Origin: Acidimicrobiia bacterium
GTDB taxonomy: Bacteria > Actinomycetota > Acidimicrobiia > Spongiisociales > UBA11373
Reading direction: 5' to 3'
NCBI GenBank assembly: GCA_030584185.1
Contig: CP129495.1
Span: forward strand, 372,001 to 436,000
Length of the DNA: 64,000 nucleotides
How positions within the stretch are numbered: the stretch's first letter is position 1; each line of letters opens with the position of its first letter. The notes beneath the pieces were generated by a model. That model searched no databases. It saw only the letters and a program-made list of their open reading frames with translations, and was not told the DNA's origin. A program made the translations under genes and the position numbers. This document shows, in pieces, positions 16,005-24,349 of this stretch.

Positions 16005-17630
16005 GTGGCCACGATGGCCCAGCGCAGCTTTCAGGATCTCTCGGCTCCCCTCGCCGATGTCCCGTTCTGCGTGCTCGACATCGAGACCACCGGGTCGGCT
16101 CCGGGCGACCTGGGGATCACCGAGATCGCCGCCATCCGCTACCTGGGAGGATGCGAAACCGGAAGGTTCCAGACACTGGTCGACCCCGGGCTCCCGATAC
16201 CGCCGTTCATCACGGTTCTCACCGGCATCACCCACGCGCTCCTGGTCGGCGCCCCCAAGCTGGCCGAGGCGTTCCCGTCGTTCCTCGAGTTCCTCGGCGA
16301 CGCCGTCGTGGTTGGACACAACGTGCGGTTCGACATGTCCCACCTCCAGGCGGCCTCGGTCGCCCACGGCTACGGCCGGATCCCCAACCGCACCGTGGAC
16401 ACCCTGGGGATGGCGCGACGCCTCCTCGCCGGGGAGGTGCGCACCATGAAACTCGGGGCACTGGCCGCCTACCTGCGCTCCCCGGTCACCCCCACCCATC
16501 GCGCCCTGGCCGACGCCGAGGCCACCGCCCACGTCTTCTGGGAGCTGCTGGGGAGGGCGGGTGCGATCGGCGTCACCCATCTCGACGACCTCCTGGCGAT
16601 GCCAACGGCGCGGGGCAAGGCCGACTACCGCAAGATCGCCCTCACCGACCGGCTCCCGAGACGGCCCGGGGTCTACCTCTTTCGAGATCGGAAGGGTGAG
16701 GTGTTCTACGTCGGGAAGGCGCTCGACATCCGCTCCCGTGTCCGCTCCTACTTCTACGGAGACGACCGTCGGTCGGTGGCACAGATGCTGCGCGAGCTGG
16801 ACGCCGTCGACCACCAGGTGTGCGCCAACGAGATCGAGGCAGAGGTGACCGAGATCCGCCTCATCGCCGAACACCGTCCCCGGCACAATCGCCGATCGAA
16901 GCCGCCTCGCAGCCCGCATTTCGTGCGGCTCACGGCCGAAGAGTTCCCCAGGCTGTCTCTGGCGCGCACCATCGCCCCCGGCGCCCTGCTCCACCTGGGG
17001 CCCTTTCGCAGCGCCGCCGCCGGGCGAGCCGTCATCGAGGCACTATGGGATGCAACCAGGATTCGCCGCTGCTCCCATCCGCCGGGGAGCAGGACCGGTC
17101 CGTGCTCCTTCGCCCAGTTGGGACTGTCCCTCTGCCCGTGTGACGGCACGCTGCCCGCCGCCAGGTACCGACCGGTTGTGACCGGCCTGATCCGTGGTGT
17201 CACCGAGGATCCTTCGCTGCTGCTCGACCCGCTCGAAGCCCGCATCTCGTCCCTGGCACGACAGCGCCGGTTCGAGGAGGCCGCCTGGGTGAGGGACCGT
17301 CACCGCGCCCTGGCGACGGCGATCGAGCGGCGCCGCGCCTGGAGGTCGATGCAGCACGCGGGCCTGATGCGCGCCGAGGGTCCCGCCGGCGGGGCGATCA
17401 TCGATCACGGACACCTGGCGGGCGCCTGGGCTCCCGGAGACGGCCTGCCCCTCCCCACGATGGCGGCCGGCATTGCCCCCACCGAGATCCCGCGCACCAC
17501 CACCGAGGCCGAGGAGGCGCACCTGCTGTGGCGATGGCTCTACTCGGGCGGGGTGCGACTTGCCGATGCTTCTGCGTCGCTCTCGCTCCCGGCACGGCCG
17601 GTGCCGGGACTCACCCGCATCGCCGTGTGA
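16005..17630 (+). CDS. DEDD exonuclease-GIY-YIG nuclease fusion (UvrC/Cho-like)
   Basis: A 541-residue two-nuclease protein. Residues 15-185 are a DnaQ-type DEDDh 3'-5' exonuclease: 'FCVLDIETTG' (ExoI), 'HNVRFDMSHLQ' (ExoII), 'HRALADAEATAHVF' (ExoIII). Residues about 215-300 are a UvrC-type GIY-YIG domain: 'RPGVYLFRDRKGEVFYVGKA' then 'IRSRVRSYF' and the catalytic Glu in 'ANEIEAEVTEIRLI'. The C-terminal region carries a UVR-like helix pair ('RRFEEAAWVRDRH') but no RNase H half as in true UvrC. This fusion is known in Actinobacteria and is thought to act in DNA repair. GTG 16005 was chosen for the GGAGGA 5 nt upstream. Confidence 0.9.
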   Translation: MATMAQRSFQDLSAPLADVPFCVLDIETTGSAPGDLGITEIAAIRYLGGCETGRFQTLVDPGLPIPPFITVLTGITHALLVGAPKLAEAFPSFLEFLGDAVVVGHNVRFDMSHLQAASVAHGYGRIPNRTVDTLGMARRLLAGEVRTMKLGALAAYLRSPVTPTHRALADAEATAHVFWELLGRAGAIGVTHLDDLLAMPTARGKADYRKIALTDRLPRRPGVYLFRDRKGEVFYVGKALDIRSRVRSYFYGDDRRSVAQMLRELDAVDHQVCANEIEAEVTEIRLIAEHRPRHNRRSKPPRSPHFVRLTAEEFPRLSLARTIAPGALLHLGPFRSAAAGRAVIEALWDATRIRRCSHPPGSRTGPCSFAQLGLSLCPCDGTLPAARYRPVVTGLIRGVTEDPSLLLDPLEARISSLARQRRFEEAAWVRDRHRALATAIERRRAWRSMQHAGLMRAEGPAGGAIIDHGHLAGAWAPGDGLPLPTMAAGIAPTEIPRTTTEAEEAHLLWRWLYSGGVRLADASASLSLPARPVPGLTRIAV

Positions 17631-18601
17631 TCGAGGGCCTTCTCCAGGGTCGGCCGGTCGAGGTTTCCTCCCGACAGCACGACCACCACCGGCCCCTTGC
17701 CGGGAACCAACCCTGCGAGCAGGGCAGCCACACCCACCGCTCCGCCGGGCTCGACCACCAGGCGCAACCCGTCGAAGACGAGGCGTATCGCCACCAGCAC
17801 CGCCTCGTCGGTGACGGCGGCGGCACCTGCAAGGAGCCGCCGGTTCACCTCGAAGGTGATCTCGCCCGGCGTCGGGACCAAGAGGGCGTCGCATATCGTC
17901 ACCGGGCGGCCCTCCGCCGAGACCCGCTTCCTGGCGGCCAGCGACAGCACATGGTCGTCCCAACCCACCGGTTCCACTCCGAACAGGGAGGCCCCAGGAA
18001 GGTCGGTCTCGAGGGCGATGCCGATCCCTGCCGCCAGTCCGCCGCCACCGAGCGGGACCACGACCACCGGGTCCTCGATGCCTGCGGCGACACAGTCGGC
18101 GGCGATCTCGATCCCCACCGTTCCCTGGCCGGCGATGGTTCGGGGGTGGTCGTACGGCGGGATGAGCGTGGCCCCGGTCTCTCCGGCGATACCGGCGGCG
18201 ATCTCCTCCCGGCTCTCGGTGGCGCGGTCGTAGAGCACCACCTCGCCGCCATGGGAGCGGGTGCGCTCCAGCTTGACGCCCGGGGCATCGGCGGGCATGA
18301 CGATGGTGGCGGCGACCCCGAACCGGGCCGCCGCAGCCGCCACCCCCTGGGCGTGGTTGCCCGACGAGTAGGCGACGACCCCCCGCCTGCGCTCCTCCGG
18401 GCCGAGCAGGGTCAGGAAGTGGCAGGCTCCCCGGAACTTGAAGGAACCGGTGACCTGCAGCATCTCCGGCTTCACATGCACCGGCCGACCGACCGCCGCA
18501 GACAGGGTCGGGGCGTCGAGCAGTGGGGTCCGCACCGCCAGACCTGCGATGGAGGCGGTGGCGGCCCGCAGGTCATCGATCGTCGGCGGTGCCGCGGCCA
18601 T
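17540..18601 (-). CDS. Threonine/serine dehydratase, PLP-dependent
   Basis: A 353-residue fold-type II PLP enzyme. The Schiff-base Lys is in 'TGSFKFRGACHF', followed by the phosphate-binding 'SSGNHAQGVA' and the glycine loop 'VVPLGGGGLAAGI'. It lacks an ACT regulatory domain, so it fits the catabolic threonine ammonia-lyase/serine racemase group rather than biosynthetic IlvA. The gene runs 91 nt into the 3' end of the exonuclease/GIY-YIG gene from the opposite strand, an unusually long tail-to-tail overlap. It shares a 44-bp divergent promoter region with the Cdc48-like gene. Confidence 0.9.
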   Translation of the reverse strand: MAAAPPTIDDLRAATASIAGLAVRTPLLDAPTLSAAVGRPVHVKPEMLQVTGSFKFRGACHFLTLLGPEERRRGVVAYSSGNHAQGVAAAAARFGVAATIVMPADAPGVKLERTRSHGGEVVLYDRATESREEIAAGIAGETGATLIPPYDHPRTIAGQGTVGIEIAADCVAAGIEDPVVVVPLGGGGLAAGIGIALETDLPGASLFGVEPVGWDDHVLSLAARKRVSAEGRPVTICDALLVPTPGEITFEVNRRLLAGAAAVTDEAVLVAIRLVFDGLRLVVEPGGAVGVAALLAGLVPGKGPVVVVLSGGNLDRPTLEKALDHTAMRVSPGTGRAGSESDAEASASRTPPE

Positions 18602-18607
18602 CGGGCG

Positions 18608-18613
18608 ACGGTA
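18608..18613 (-). promoter_or_regulatory. Leaderless -10 box TACCGT for the threonine dehydratase gene
   Basis: TACCGT, 6-nt spacer, ATG at 18601. Confidence 0.5.
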
Positions 18614-18630
18614 GCGGACCGGCTCCGGGC

Positions 18631-18636
18631 TACGCT
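18631..18636 (+). promoter_or_regulatory. Leaderless -10 box TACGCT for the Cdc48-like gene
   Basis: TACGCT, 9-nt spacer, ATG at 18646; only 17 bp separate it from the divergent -10 box. Confidence 0.5.
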
Positions 18637-18645
18637 GCCGCGCCG

Positions 18646-20631
18646 ATGCGCCTCACCATCCGAACGGGCAGCGACCAGGTGGCCCGCGCCGACCGCGCCC
18701 TCCTCGCCGCCATGGGCTTGCCCGGAGGCGGCGTGGTACGGGTCGGCCGCACCCACGCCCTGGTGCGCCCGGGCGACACCGCCCATCCCAACGATCTGGT
18801 GCTCCCCGCCGACGTCGTGGCCAACTCGGGCGTCGCCGCCGGCACCTCCCTGGATGTGCCCCGGTCCAACCTTCCCGGGGCACGCCGGGTCGTGTTCGCG
18901 GGCGAGAGCCTCCCCGGCGACAGGCGACACCTGGCCCGGGCACTGCAGGGACGACCTCTCACCGCCGGCGACAGGCTCACCATCACCCCCGGAGAGGGAT
19001 CGACCCCTGTCGCTCTCGAGGTCCTGGAGGTGGATCCCGACGGCGCCGCCCTGGTCGGAGGCGGCACGCTCCTGCTCACGGCCGGCGACGGGGAGGGGTC
19101 GGCGCTCACCGCCCACGACCCCGGCCTGGTTCCCGGCGATGGGCCCACGACCGCCCAGGCCCTGGTCGCCGGGCTCGACTCTCAACTGGAGACCCTCTCC
19201 GGATGGCTGCGCCTGCTCACCGGAGCCGAGGCGCTCCCCAAGGCCTGGGGCCTCCCCAGGGTGGCCGGGGTCGTGCTTGAGGGGCCTTCCGGATGTGGCA
19301 AGTCCGAGCTGGTCGCCGTCGCCGCCGAACGCGCCGGCGCCACGGTCCAGGAGGTGACCGTCGACCTGGTCTTCAAGCCCGAGCGCCTGGTCGACGTCCT
19401 CGACCGGGCGGTGAAGGGATCCACCCCGCCGCACGTGCTGTTCGTCGACCGTCTCGATGCCGTGGCGGGCGCCGACGGCCTCTTCCGAACCCAGGCGGGG
19501 GCGATCATGCGCTGGTTCCTCGACGCCGTGGCCGACCGCGACGGTGTGGCCTGCGTGGTCGGCGTCACCTCGGCAGACGCCCTCGACCCGTCGGTGTCGG
19601 ATTCACCTCTGCTCCCGCGCACGCTGGCCGTTCCGCCGCCTGACCTGAAGCGGCGACGGATGCTCCTCGAGGCGGCCCTCGCCCGCGTGCCCCACGGCGA
19701 ACTCGACCTCGATGCCCTGGCGGCGCGCACCGCAGGCTTCTCCGGGGCCGACGTGGTCGCAGCCGTGGTGCATGCCTCTGCGCTCTCGGTGGGTCGAGGT
19801 GACCCCATCACCGACGATCTGCTCGGGGAGTCGATCGCCGCCACACCCCCCTCACTTGGCGCCCTTCCCGGCGGGGAGATCCCCGCCCACGGCTTCGAAG
19901 CCGTGGCCAACCTCACCGAGGTGAAGCAGCGACTCACCGAAGCCGTCATCTGGCCGATCACCGACCCGGGGCGCTTCGCCCGCCTCGGGATCGAACCTCC
20001 CCGCGGCCTCCTGCTCCACGGGCCTCCGGGTACCGGGAAGACCTTCGTCATCGGAGCCCTGGCCCACGAGTCGGGCGCCGCCTTCTTCCCGGTGAAGGGG
20101 GCCGAGTTGCTCGACAAGTACGTGGGCGAGTCGGAACGGGGCGTCCGGGAGATCTTCGCCCGGGCGCGGGCCGCGGCCCCCTCGATCCTCTTCTTCGACG
20201 AAGTCGACGCCCTGGCCCCGGTGCGGGGACGCAGCACGACCTCGGTCACCGACAGCGTGGTGGCGGCACTTCTGACCGAGATGGACGGCATCACCGGCCG
20301 CGGCGACGTCGTCGTCATCGGTGCCACCAACCGCATCGACCTGGTCGACCCCGCGCTGCTGCGACCGGGAAGGCTCGAGTCTCACATTCACCTGGGACTG
20401 CCGCCGACCGAGGCCCGCCGGGCACTGCTCGCCATCACCGACCTTCGTTTCGCCCCCGAGGTCGACCTCGACGCCCTGGCCGAGTCGACCGAGGGGCTCT
20501 CCTTCGCCGATCTCACCGGCCTGCTGCGTGAGGCGGCACTGCAGGCACTTCGCTCCGACCCGGCGGCGATGGCGGTGTCCACGGCCGACCTCGCCGCCGC
20601 CCGTTCGGCTCTCTCCGGAGGCGGGTCCTGA
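18646..20631 (+). CDS. Cdc48/VAT-like tandem AAA ATPase with degenerate first ring
   Basis: A 661-residue protein. Residues 1-170 resemble the double-psi barrel N-domain of Cdc48/VAT. D1 (about 185-420) keeps Walker A 'GPSGCGKS' near residue 213, but Walker B reads 'VLFVDRLDAV', with Arg where the catalytic Glu belongs, and no 'RPGR' arginine finger is present. D2 (about 430-650) is complete: 'GPPGTGKT', 'ILFFDEVDAL', 'GATNRIDLVDPALLRPGR'. Cdc48 rings unfold proteins or remodel complexes; here D2 would be the motor and D1 structural. ATG 18646 matches the conserved N-domain and a leaderless promoter. The downstream TlpA gene starts within its stop codon. Confidence 0.88.
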   Translation: MRLTIRTGSDQVARADRALLAAMGLPGGGVVRVGRTHALVRPGDTAHPNDLVLPADVVANSGVAAGTSLDVPRSNLPGARRVVFAGESLPGDRRHLARALQGRPLTAGDRLTITPGEGSTPVALEVLEVDPDGAALVGGGTLLLTAGDGEGSALTAHDPGLVPGDGPTTAQALVAGLDSQLETLSGWLRLLTGAEALPKAWGLPRVAGVVLEGPSGCGKSELVAVAAERAGATVQEVTVDLVFKPERLVDVLDRAVKGSTPPHVLFVDRLDAVAGADGLFRTQAGAIMRWFLDAVADRDGVACVVGVTSADALDPSVSDSPLLPRTLAVPPPDLKRRRMLLEAALARVPHGELDLDALAARTAGFSGADVVAAVVHASALSVGRGDPITDDLLGESIAATPPSLGALPGGEIPAHGFEAVANLTEVKQRLTEAVIWPITDPGRFARLGIEPPRGLLLHGPPGTGKTFVIGALAHESGAAFFPVKGAELLDKYVGESERGVREIFARARAAAPSILFFDEVDALAPVRGRSTTSVTDSVVAALLTEMDGITGRGDVVVIGATNRIDLVDPALLRPGRLESHIHLGLPPTEARRALLAITDLRFAPEVDLDALAESTEGLSFADLTGLLREAALQALRSDPAAMAVSTADLAAARSALSGGGS

Positions 20632-21110
20632 GACGCCTCGTATCCGCCACCACCCTGGCGCTCGTCCTGGGGGCGTGTGGCGCCGGCACCGGGTCACCCG
20701 ACGAGGTGCCCCCTCTGGAGCCGATCGACCCGGCGGCGATGGAGACCATCCTCGCCGCATCCGAGCGCCCGATGGTGGTCAACGTCTGGGCCTCGTGGTG
20801 TGCCCCGTGCCGTTCGGAGGCGCCGCTGCTCCGGACGGCGGCAGAACGCTGGGGCGACGAAATCCAGTTCTTCGGGATCGACGTGCGAGACGATCAGGCC
20901 GGCGCCAGGGCGTTCATCGCCGAGTTCGGTCTCGACGGCTTCGAGCACCGCTTCGACGCCACCGGAGCCGTGCCTGCCGCCCTCGGGGGCTCCGGCGTCC
21001 CCCTCACCTTCTTCTTCCGGTCCGGAGGCGAACTGGCCCATCTCCACCGCGGAGTGATCGACGAGCGAACCCTGGCACTGTGGATCGACGAGCTCCTGGC
21101 CGGCGGGTGA
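20628..21110 (+). CDS. TlpA-like thioredoxin-fold lipoprotein, CTG start
   Basis: A 160-residue protein with lipoprotein signal 'TTLALVLGACGAG' (lipobox Cys near residue 18) and a thioredoxin domain with active site 'WASWCAPCRSE' and cis-Pro loop 'GGSGVPLTFFF'. It should act outside the membrane as a disulfide reductase, plausibly keeping apocytochrome or CcmH thiols reduced. The signal peptide is only retained if translation starts at CTG 20628, which overlaps the stop of the Cdc48-like gene (CTGA) and has GGAGG 6 nt upstream. The first ATG/GTG-type start, at 20706, would delete the signal. It opens the cytochrome maturation region. Confidence 0.85.
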   Translation: MRRLVSATTLALVLGACGAGTGSPDEVPPLEPIDPAAMETILAASERPMVVNVWASWCAPCRSEAPLLRTAAERWGDEIQFFGIDVRDDQAGARAFIAEFGLDGFEHRFDATGAVPAALGGSGVPLTFFFRSGGELAHLHRGVIDERTLALWIDELLAGG

Positions 21111-21805
21111 TGGAGTTCGGGCTCCTGGCCGCCGCTGTGCTCGCCCTCGGGGCGCTGCGGCTGGCGCTGTTGCCCGAGGGGGCGGATGCGGGGCGCCTCT
21201 GGGACCTGGCGCTCACGGCGACGATCGCCGGTCTGGCGACGGGCCGGCTCGCCGCCATGGTCGCCTCGGGCGTGAATCCGCTCACCCATCCGCTGGACGT
21301 CCTGGTGGTCCGCGGTGGTGTGAGCACCGCCGCCGCCACGTTTGGTGCGCTGGCCATGGCGGCCTGGCGTTCCCGAGACGATCTCTGGGCGACCCTCGAC
21401 GCCCTGGCCGCCCCGGCCCTGTACGCGCTCGCCGGGTGGCATGCCGGGTGTGTCTTCACCGGATCCTGCCTGGGAACCGCCACCGACCTCCCCTGGGGCG
21501 TGGCCGCAACCGCAGGCAGCGTGCCGCGCCATCCCACGGAGGCCTACGCCGCCGTCCTCCTCCTGGTCGCCGCCACCGCGGTGTGGCTGCTCCGCCGGAA
21601 TGGTCGTACCCGTGCCGGGGTGCTGGTGTCTGCAGCCGCCGTCGCCGTCGCCGCCATCCGCCTGGCGACCGAGCCGCTCCGGGCCTCCTTCGGTTCGGGG
21701 CGCACCACCTCCTACGCCATCGGACTTGCCCTTTCGGTCGGCCTCCTCGCCTGGCGACGGTGGCGCCCAGACGGCTACGAGGGTGGACGGCTTCTCCCCC
21801 GCTGA
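21110..21805 (+). CDS. Lgt-like (prolipoprotein diacylglyceryl transferase family) membrane protein
   Basis: A 231-residue membrane protein with about seven hydrophobic helices. 'LVVRGGVSTAAATFGAL', 'GTATDLPWGVAATAG' and 'VPRHPTEAYAAVLL' match the Lgt pattern ('TDLPWG...RHPSQLYE'). The core Lgt motif GRxGNFxNxE is replaced by 'GWHAGCVFTGSCLG', so the essential Arg is missing and diacylglyceryl transfer is doubtful. It starts by ATGA overlap with the TlpA lipoprotein gene, suggesting a joint role. I regard it as an Lgt paralogue of unknown activity. Confidence 0.7.
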   Translation: MEFGLLAAAVLALGALRLALLPEGADAGRLWDLALTATIAGLATGRLAAMVASGVNPLTHPLDVLVVRGGVSTAAATFGALAMAAWRSRDDLWATLDALAAPALYALAGWHAGCVFTGSCLGTATDLPWGVAATAGSVPRHPTEAYAAVLLLVAATAVWLLRRNGRTRAGVLVSAAAVAVAAIRLATEPLRASFGSGRTTSYAIGLALSVGLLAWRRWRPDGYEGGRLLPR

Positions 21806-21815
21806 ACACCCCCCG

Positions 21816-21821
21816 TACACT
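21816..21821 (+). promoter_or_regulatory. Leaderless -10 box TACACT for ccmA
   Basis: TACACT, 9-nt spacer, ATG at 21831. Confidence 0.5.
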
Positions 21822-21830
21822 CCACGGCCG

Positions 21831-22475
21831 ATGACCGGCTCGCTGATCTCCCTCGAAGGCGTGGCACTGCGCCGAACCACGACCCTCATCCTGCGCGCCG
21901 TGGACCTCGAGGTGGCTCCCGGCGAGGCCGTCGGCCTCTTCGGTGCCAACGGCTCCGGCAAGACCACCCTGCTGCGTCTCATCGCCACGCTGGCAAGACC
22001 ATCGGCGGGCTCGGGCCGGATCCTGGGCGCACCCCTCGGTACGGGAGCGGTGGAAGCGGTCAGGCCTCGGATCGCCCTGATCGGCCACGAGCCGGCGCTG
22101 GCCCCATCGCTCACCCTCGCCGAGAACCTCCGCCTCTTCGCCAGGCTCTCGGGCGCCGAACCGGAGGCCGCGGCCCGGGCGCTGGACGAGGTCGGGTTGG
22201 CGGGCGCCGCCGGGCGCCGTGCCGACCAGTGTTCGAACGGGATGCGGCGCCGTGCCGAGTTCGCCCGGGTCGCCCTCACCGAGCCCGAGGTGCTGCTGCT
22301 CGACGAGGCGCACGTCGGCCTCGACCCGGCGGCGGCGACGCTGGTCGAGCGCACCGTCGCCGCCACCCTGGAGCGCGGCGGCTGCGCCATTGTCGTCTCC
22401 CACGAACGAGAGAGAGTGGCGCCGCTGATATCTCGGTCGGTTCTGCTCGTCGACGGGCGGCTGGAGGCGGCATGA
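21831..22475 (+). CDS. ccmA: Heme exporter/cytochrome c maturation ATPase CcmA
   Basis: A 214-residue ABC ATPase, the usual CcmA length. Walker A is 'GANGSGKTTLLRLIATL', the signature is 'CSNGMRRRAEFARVAL' (the SNGxRRR form typical of CcmA rather than LSGGQ), and Walker B is 'VLLLDEAHVGLDP'. With CcmB, CcmC and CcmD it releases holo-CcmE after heme loading. It heads a run of genes with 4-14-nt overlaps through 28030. Confidence 0.9.
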   Translation: MTGSLISLEGVALRRTTTLILRAVDLEVAPGEAVGLFGANGSGKTTLLRLIATLARPSAGSGRILGAPLGTGAVEAVRPRIALIGHEPALAPSLTLAENLRLFARLSGAEPEAAARALDEVGLAGAAGRRADQCSNGMRRRAEFARVALTEPEVLLLDEAHVGLDPAAATLVERTVAATLERGGCAIVVSHERERVAPLISRSVLLVDGRLEAA

Positions 22476-23125
22476 TCCGCCATGCCCTGACCCTCTTCCG
22501 CTTCCAACTGGTCGAGGAACGCCGCTCCGGCGAGGTGGCCATGGTCCTGACTCCCTTCGGTGCCGTGGCACTGCTGGTGGTGCCGATGGCCGTCGGGATC
22601 GACACTCCCCTATTGGATCGCATCGGCCCCGGGCTCTTCTGGGCCGTGGTGCTGCTGTTCGGCACCTTGGTCACCCAACGCCAGAGCGCCTTCCCCGACC
22701 GGGCGCGGCGAGACGCCCTCACCCTGCTCGGCGTCGACCCGGCGGCCCGCTTCGCCGCCTCGGCGGCCGCCGCCGCCATCCTCCTGCTCGCCTTCGAGGT
22801 GGCGATGGGGGTGGTGACCGTCTTTCTCTACGACCCGAAGGTCACCGGATGGTGGTGGATGGTGCTGCTCCTCCCGCTGGTGGCAGGTGGTCTGGGACTG
22901 TTGGGCACGCTGGCCGGAAGCGTGGCGACGGGCTTCAGGGGCGGGACGCTCGCCCCCCTGCTGGTGGTGCCGCTGGCGGTCCCGATGCTCCTCGGGGCGG
23001 CCCGAGCCACCGAAGGCTTGCAATCCGGCGACGGTATCCTGCGCTGGATCCTGCTGCTGGCGCTGATGGACTTGATCCTGGCCCTGGCAGGGGTGCTCAC
23101 CGCCCGCCCGCTGGAGGAGTCGTGA
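22472..23125 (+). CDS. ccmB: Heme exporter membrane protein CcmB
   Basis: A 217-residue integral membrane protein with six hydrophobic segments; 'FRFQLVEERRSGEVAMVLTP' at the N-terminus matches CcmB. It starts inside the ccmA stop (ATGA). It pairs with CcmA in the ABC complex that frees heme-loaded CcmE. Confidence 0.87.
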   Translation: MIRHALTLFRFQLVEERRSGEVAMVLTPFGAVALLVVPMAVGIDTPLLDRIGPGLFWAVVLLFGTLVTQRQSAFPDRARRDALTLLGVDPAARFAASAAAAAILLLAFEVAMGVVTVFLYDPKVTGWWWMVLLLPLVAGGLGLLGTLAGSVATGFRGGTLAPLLVVPLAVPMLLGAARATEGLQSGDGILRWILLLALMDLILALAGVLTARPLEES

Positions 23126-23826
23126 TCAGACCTCTCGACCTCGCCGCCGCCCTCACCCTGATGGCGGCCCTGGTCCTCGGCCTGGTGGTGCCGCCGGACG
23201 CCGTCCAGGGCGACCTGCAGCGGATCATGTACGTCCACGTGCCGTCGGCGTGGCTGGCGTACCTCGCCTTCGGGGTGACCCTGGTGGGCAGCATCGCCTG
23301 GCTGGTCACCCGCCGCATCGCTTGGGACCACATCGCCGGGGCGTCGGCCGAGATCGGCGTGGTGTTCACCGGGCTGGCGCTGGTGACCGGGAGCATCTGG
23401 GGTAAGCCGGTGTGGGGTGTGTGGTGGACCTGGGATGCCCGGCTGGTGCTGACGGCGGTGATGTTCTTCGTGTACCTGGGCTACCTGGCGCTGCGCCGGG
23501 CGATGGCCGAGCCAGCGCGGCGCGCCACCCGGGCGGCGGTGTTCGGCATCGTCGCCGCCGTACAGATCCCCCTGGTCCACTTCTCTGTGATCTGGTGGCG
23601 CGGACTGCACCAGCCACCGACGGTGCTGCGCCCCGACGACCCCCAGATCGACGGCCCACTTCTCGCCGCCCTCCTCGCCGCCGTCTTCGCCTTCACCGTC
23701 GCATACGCCGCCCTCTTAGGCCGCCGGCGGCACCTGGCCCGGTTGGAGGATGAACTGATGGCGCTCCCCGGAGCGAGCGAGCAGGTGGCCGGAGCCGCCA
23801 TCGCCGAACCCGGAGCGATGTCATGA
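23122..23826 (+). CDS. ccmC: Cytochrome c maturation heme-handling protein CcmC
   Basis: A 234-residue membrane protein of the heme-handling superfamily. The tryptophan-rich signature 'WGKPVWGVWWTWDARL' is intact, with histidines in 'YVHVPSAW' and 'PLVHFSVIWWRGLHQP' positioned as axial heme ligands. CcmC loads heme onto CcmE. The GTG start overlaps ccmB by 4 nt. The C-terminal tail is longer than usual and Ala/Glu-rich. Confidence 0.92.
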   Translation: MIRPLDLAAALTLMAALVLGLVVPPDAVQGDLQRIMYVHVPSAWLAYLAFGVTLVGSIAWLVTRRIAWDHIAGASAEIGVVFTGLALVTGSIWGKPVWGVWWTWDARLVLTAVMFFVYLGYLALRRAMAEPARRATRAAVFGIVAAVQIPLVHFSVIWWRGLHQPPTVLRPDDPQIDGPLLAALLAAVFAFTVAYAALLGRRRHLARLEDELMALPGASEQVAGAAIAEPGAMS

Positions 23827-23942
23827 GCGACTGGGGTTGGGTGGCGCTTGCCCAGGCGATCGTCTACGCGACGCTCGCCTCCTATGTGGTGAGCCTGGCG
23901 CTTCGCACCCGGAGGGCGACCAAGGCACTGGGGAAGCGATGA
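23823..23942 (+). CDS. ccmD: CcmD-like single-helix miniprotein
   Basis: A 39-residue protein beginning 'MSDWGWVALAQAIVYATLAS', with one membrane helix followed by an Arg/Lys-rich tail. It starts in an ATGA overlap with ccmC and ends in one with ccmE, exactly the position of ccmD in System I operons. CcmD aids release of holo-CcmE. Identification rests on size, topology and position, since CcmD sequences are poorly conserved. Confidence 0.8.
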   Translation: MSDWGWVALAQAIVYATLASYVVSLALRTRRATKALGKR

Positions 23943-24349
23943 GGCGGTACCGTCTGTTCATCGTCGCCACCGCCGGATTGGCAGTCGTGCTCATCGGGTT
24001 CCTGGTCGCCAACCTGGGGGAGAACCTGGTCTACTACCGCACCCCGTCCGAGGTGGCCGACGCCACCGAGCCCGGGCCCGACCGTTTCCGTCTCGGCGGC
24101 CAGGTGGTGCCCGGATCCATCGTCGAGAACGGTGCCACCATCCTCTTCGAGGTCGGTGACGGCAAGGAGATCGTCGCCGTGGAGCACTCGGGGGCCCCGC
24201 AGCAGCTGTTCCGGGAGGGGATCGGGGTGGTCGTCGAAGGGACCTGGGACGGAACGGTGTTCCGCTCAGACTCGATGATCATCAAGCACGACGAGCAGTA
24301 CCGCACCGAGGACGGCAGCGTGTACACCCCCGACTCGCACCAGCCGTGA
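23939..24349 (+). CDS. ccmE: Heme chaperone CcmE
   Basis: A 136-residue protein with an N-terminal anchor helix ('LFIVATAGLAVVLIGFLVA') and an OB-fold domain. 'FRLGGQVVPGSI' and 'GIGVVVEGTWDG' are family motifs. The covalent heme-binding His is in 'IIKHDEQYRTEDG', equivalent to His130 in E. coli 'LAKHDENY', so this is the His type, not the archaeal Cys type. It carries heme from CcmC to the CcmFH ligase on the outside of the membrane. Confidence 0.93.
   Translation: MRRYRLFIVATAGLAVVLIGFLVANLGENLVYYRTPSEVADATEPGPDRFRLGGQVVPGSIVENGATILFEVGDGKEIVAVEHSGAPQQLFREGIGVVVEGTWDGTVFRSDSMIIKHDEQYRTEDGSVYTPDSHQP

Noticed and set aside
16005-17630. Considering the exonuclease/GIY-YIG gene as a novel fusion
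   Set aside because: This domain pair is a known actinobacterial architecture; it is described as a feature only.
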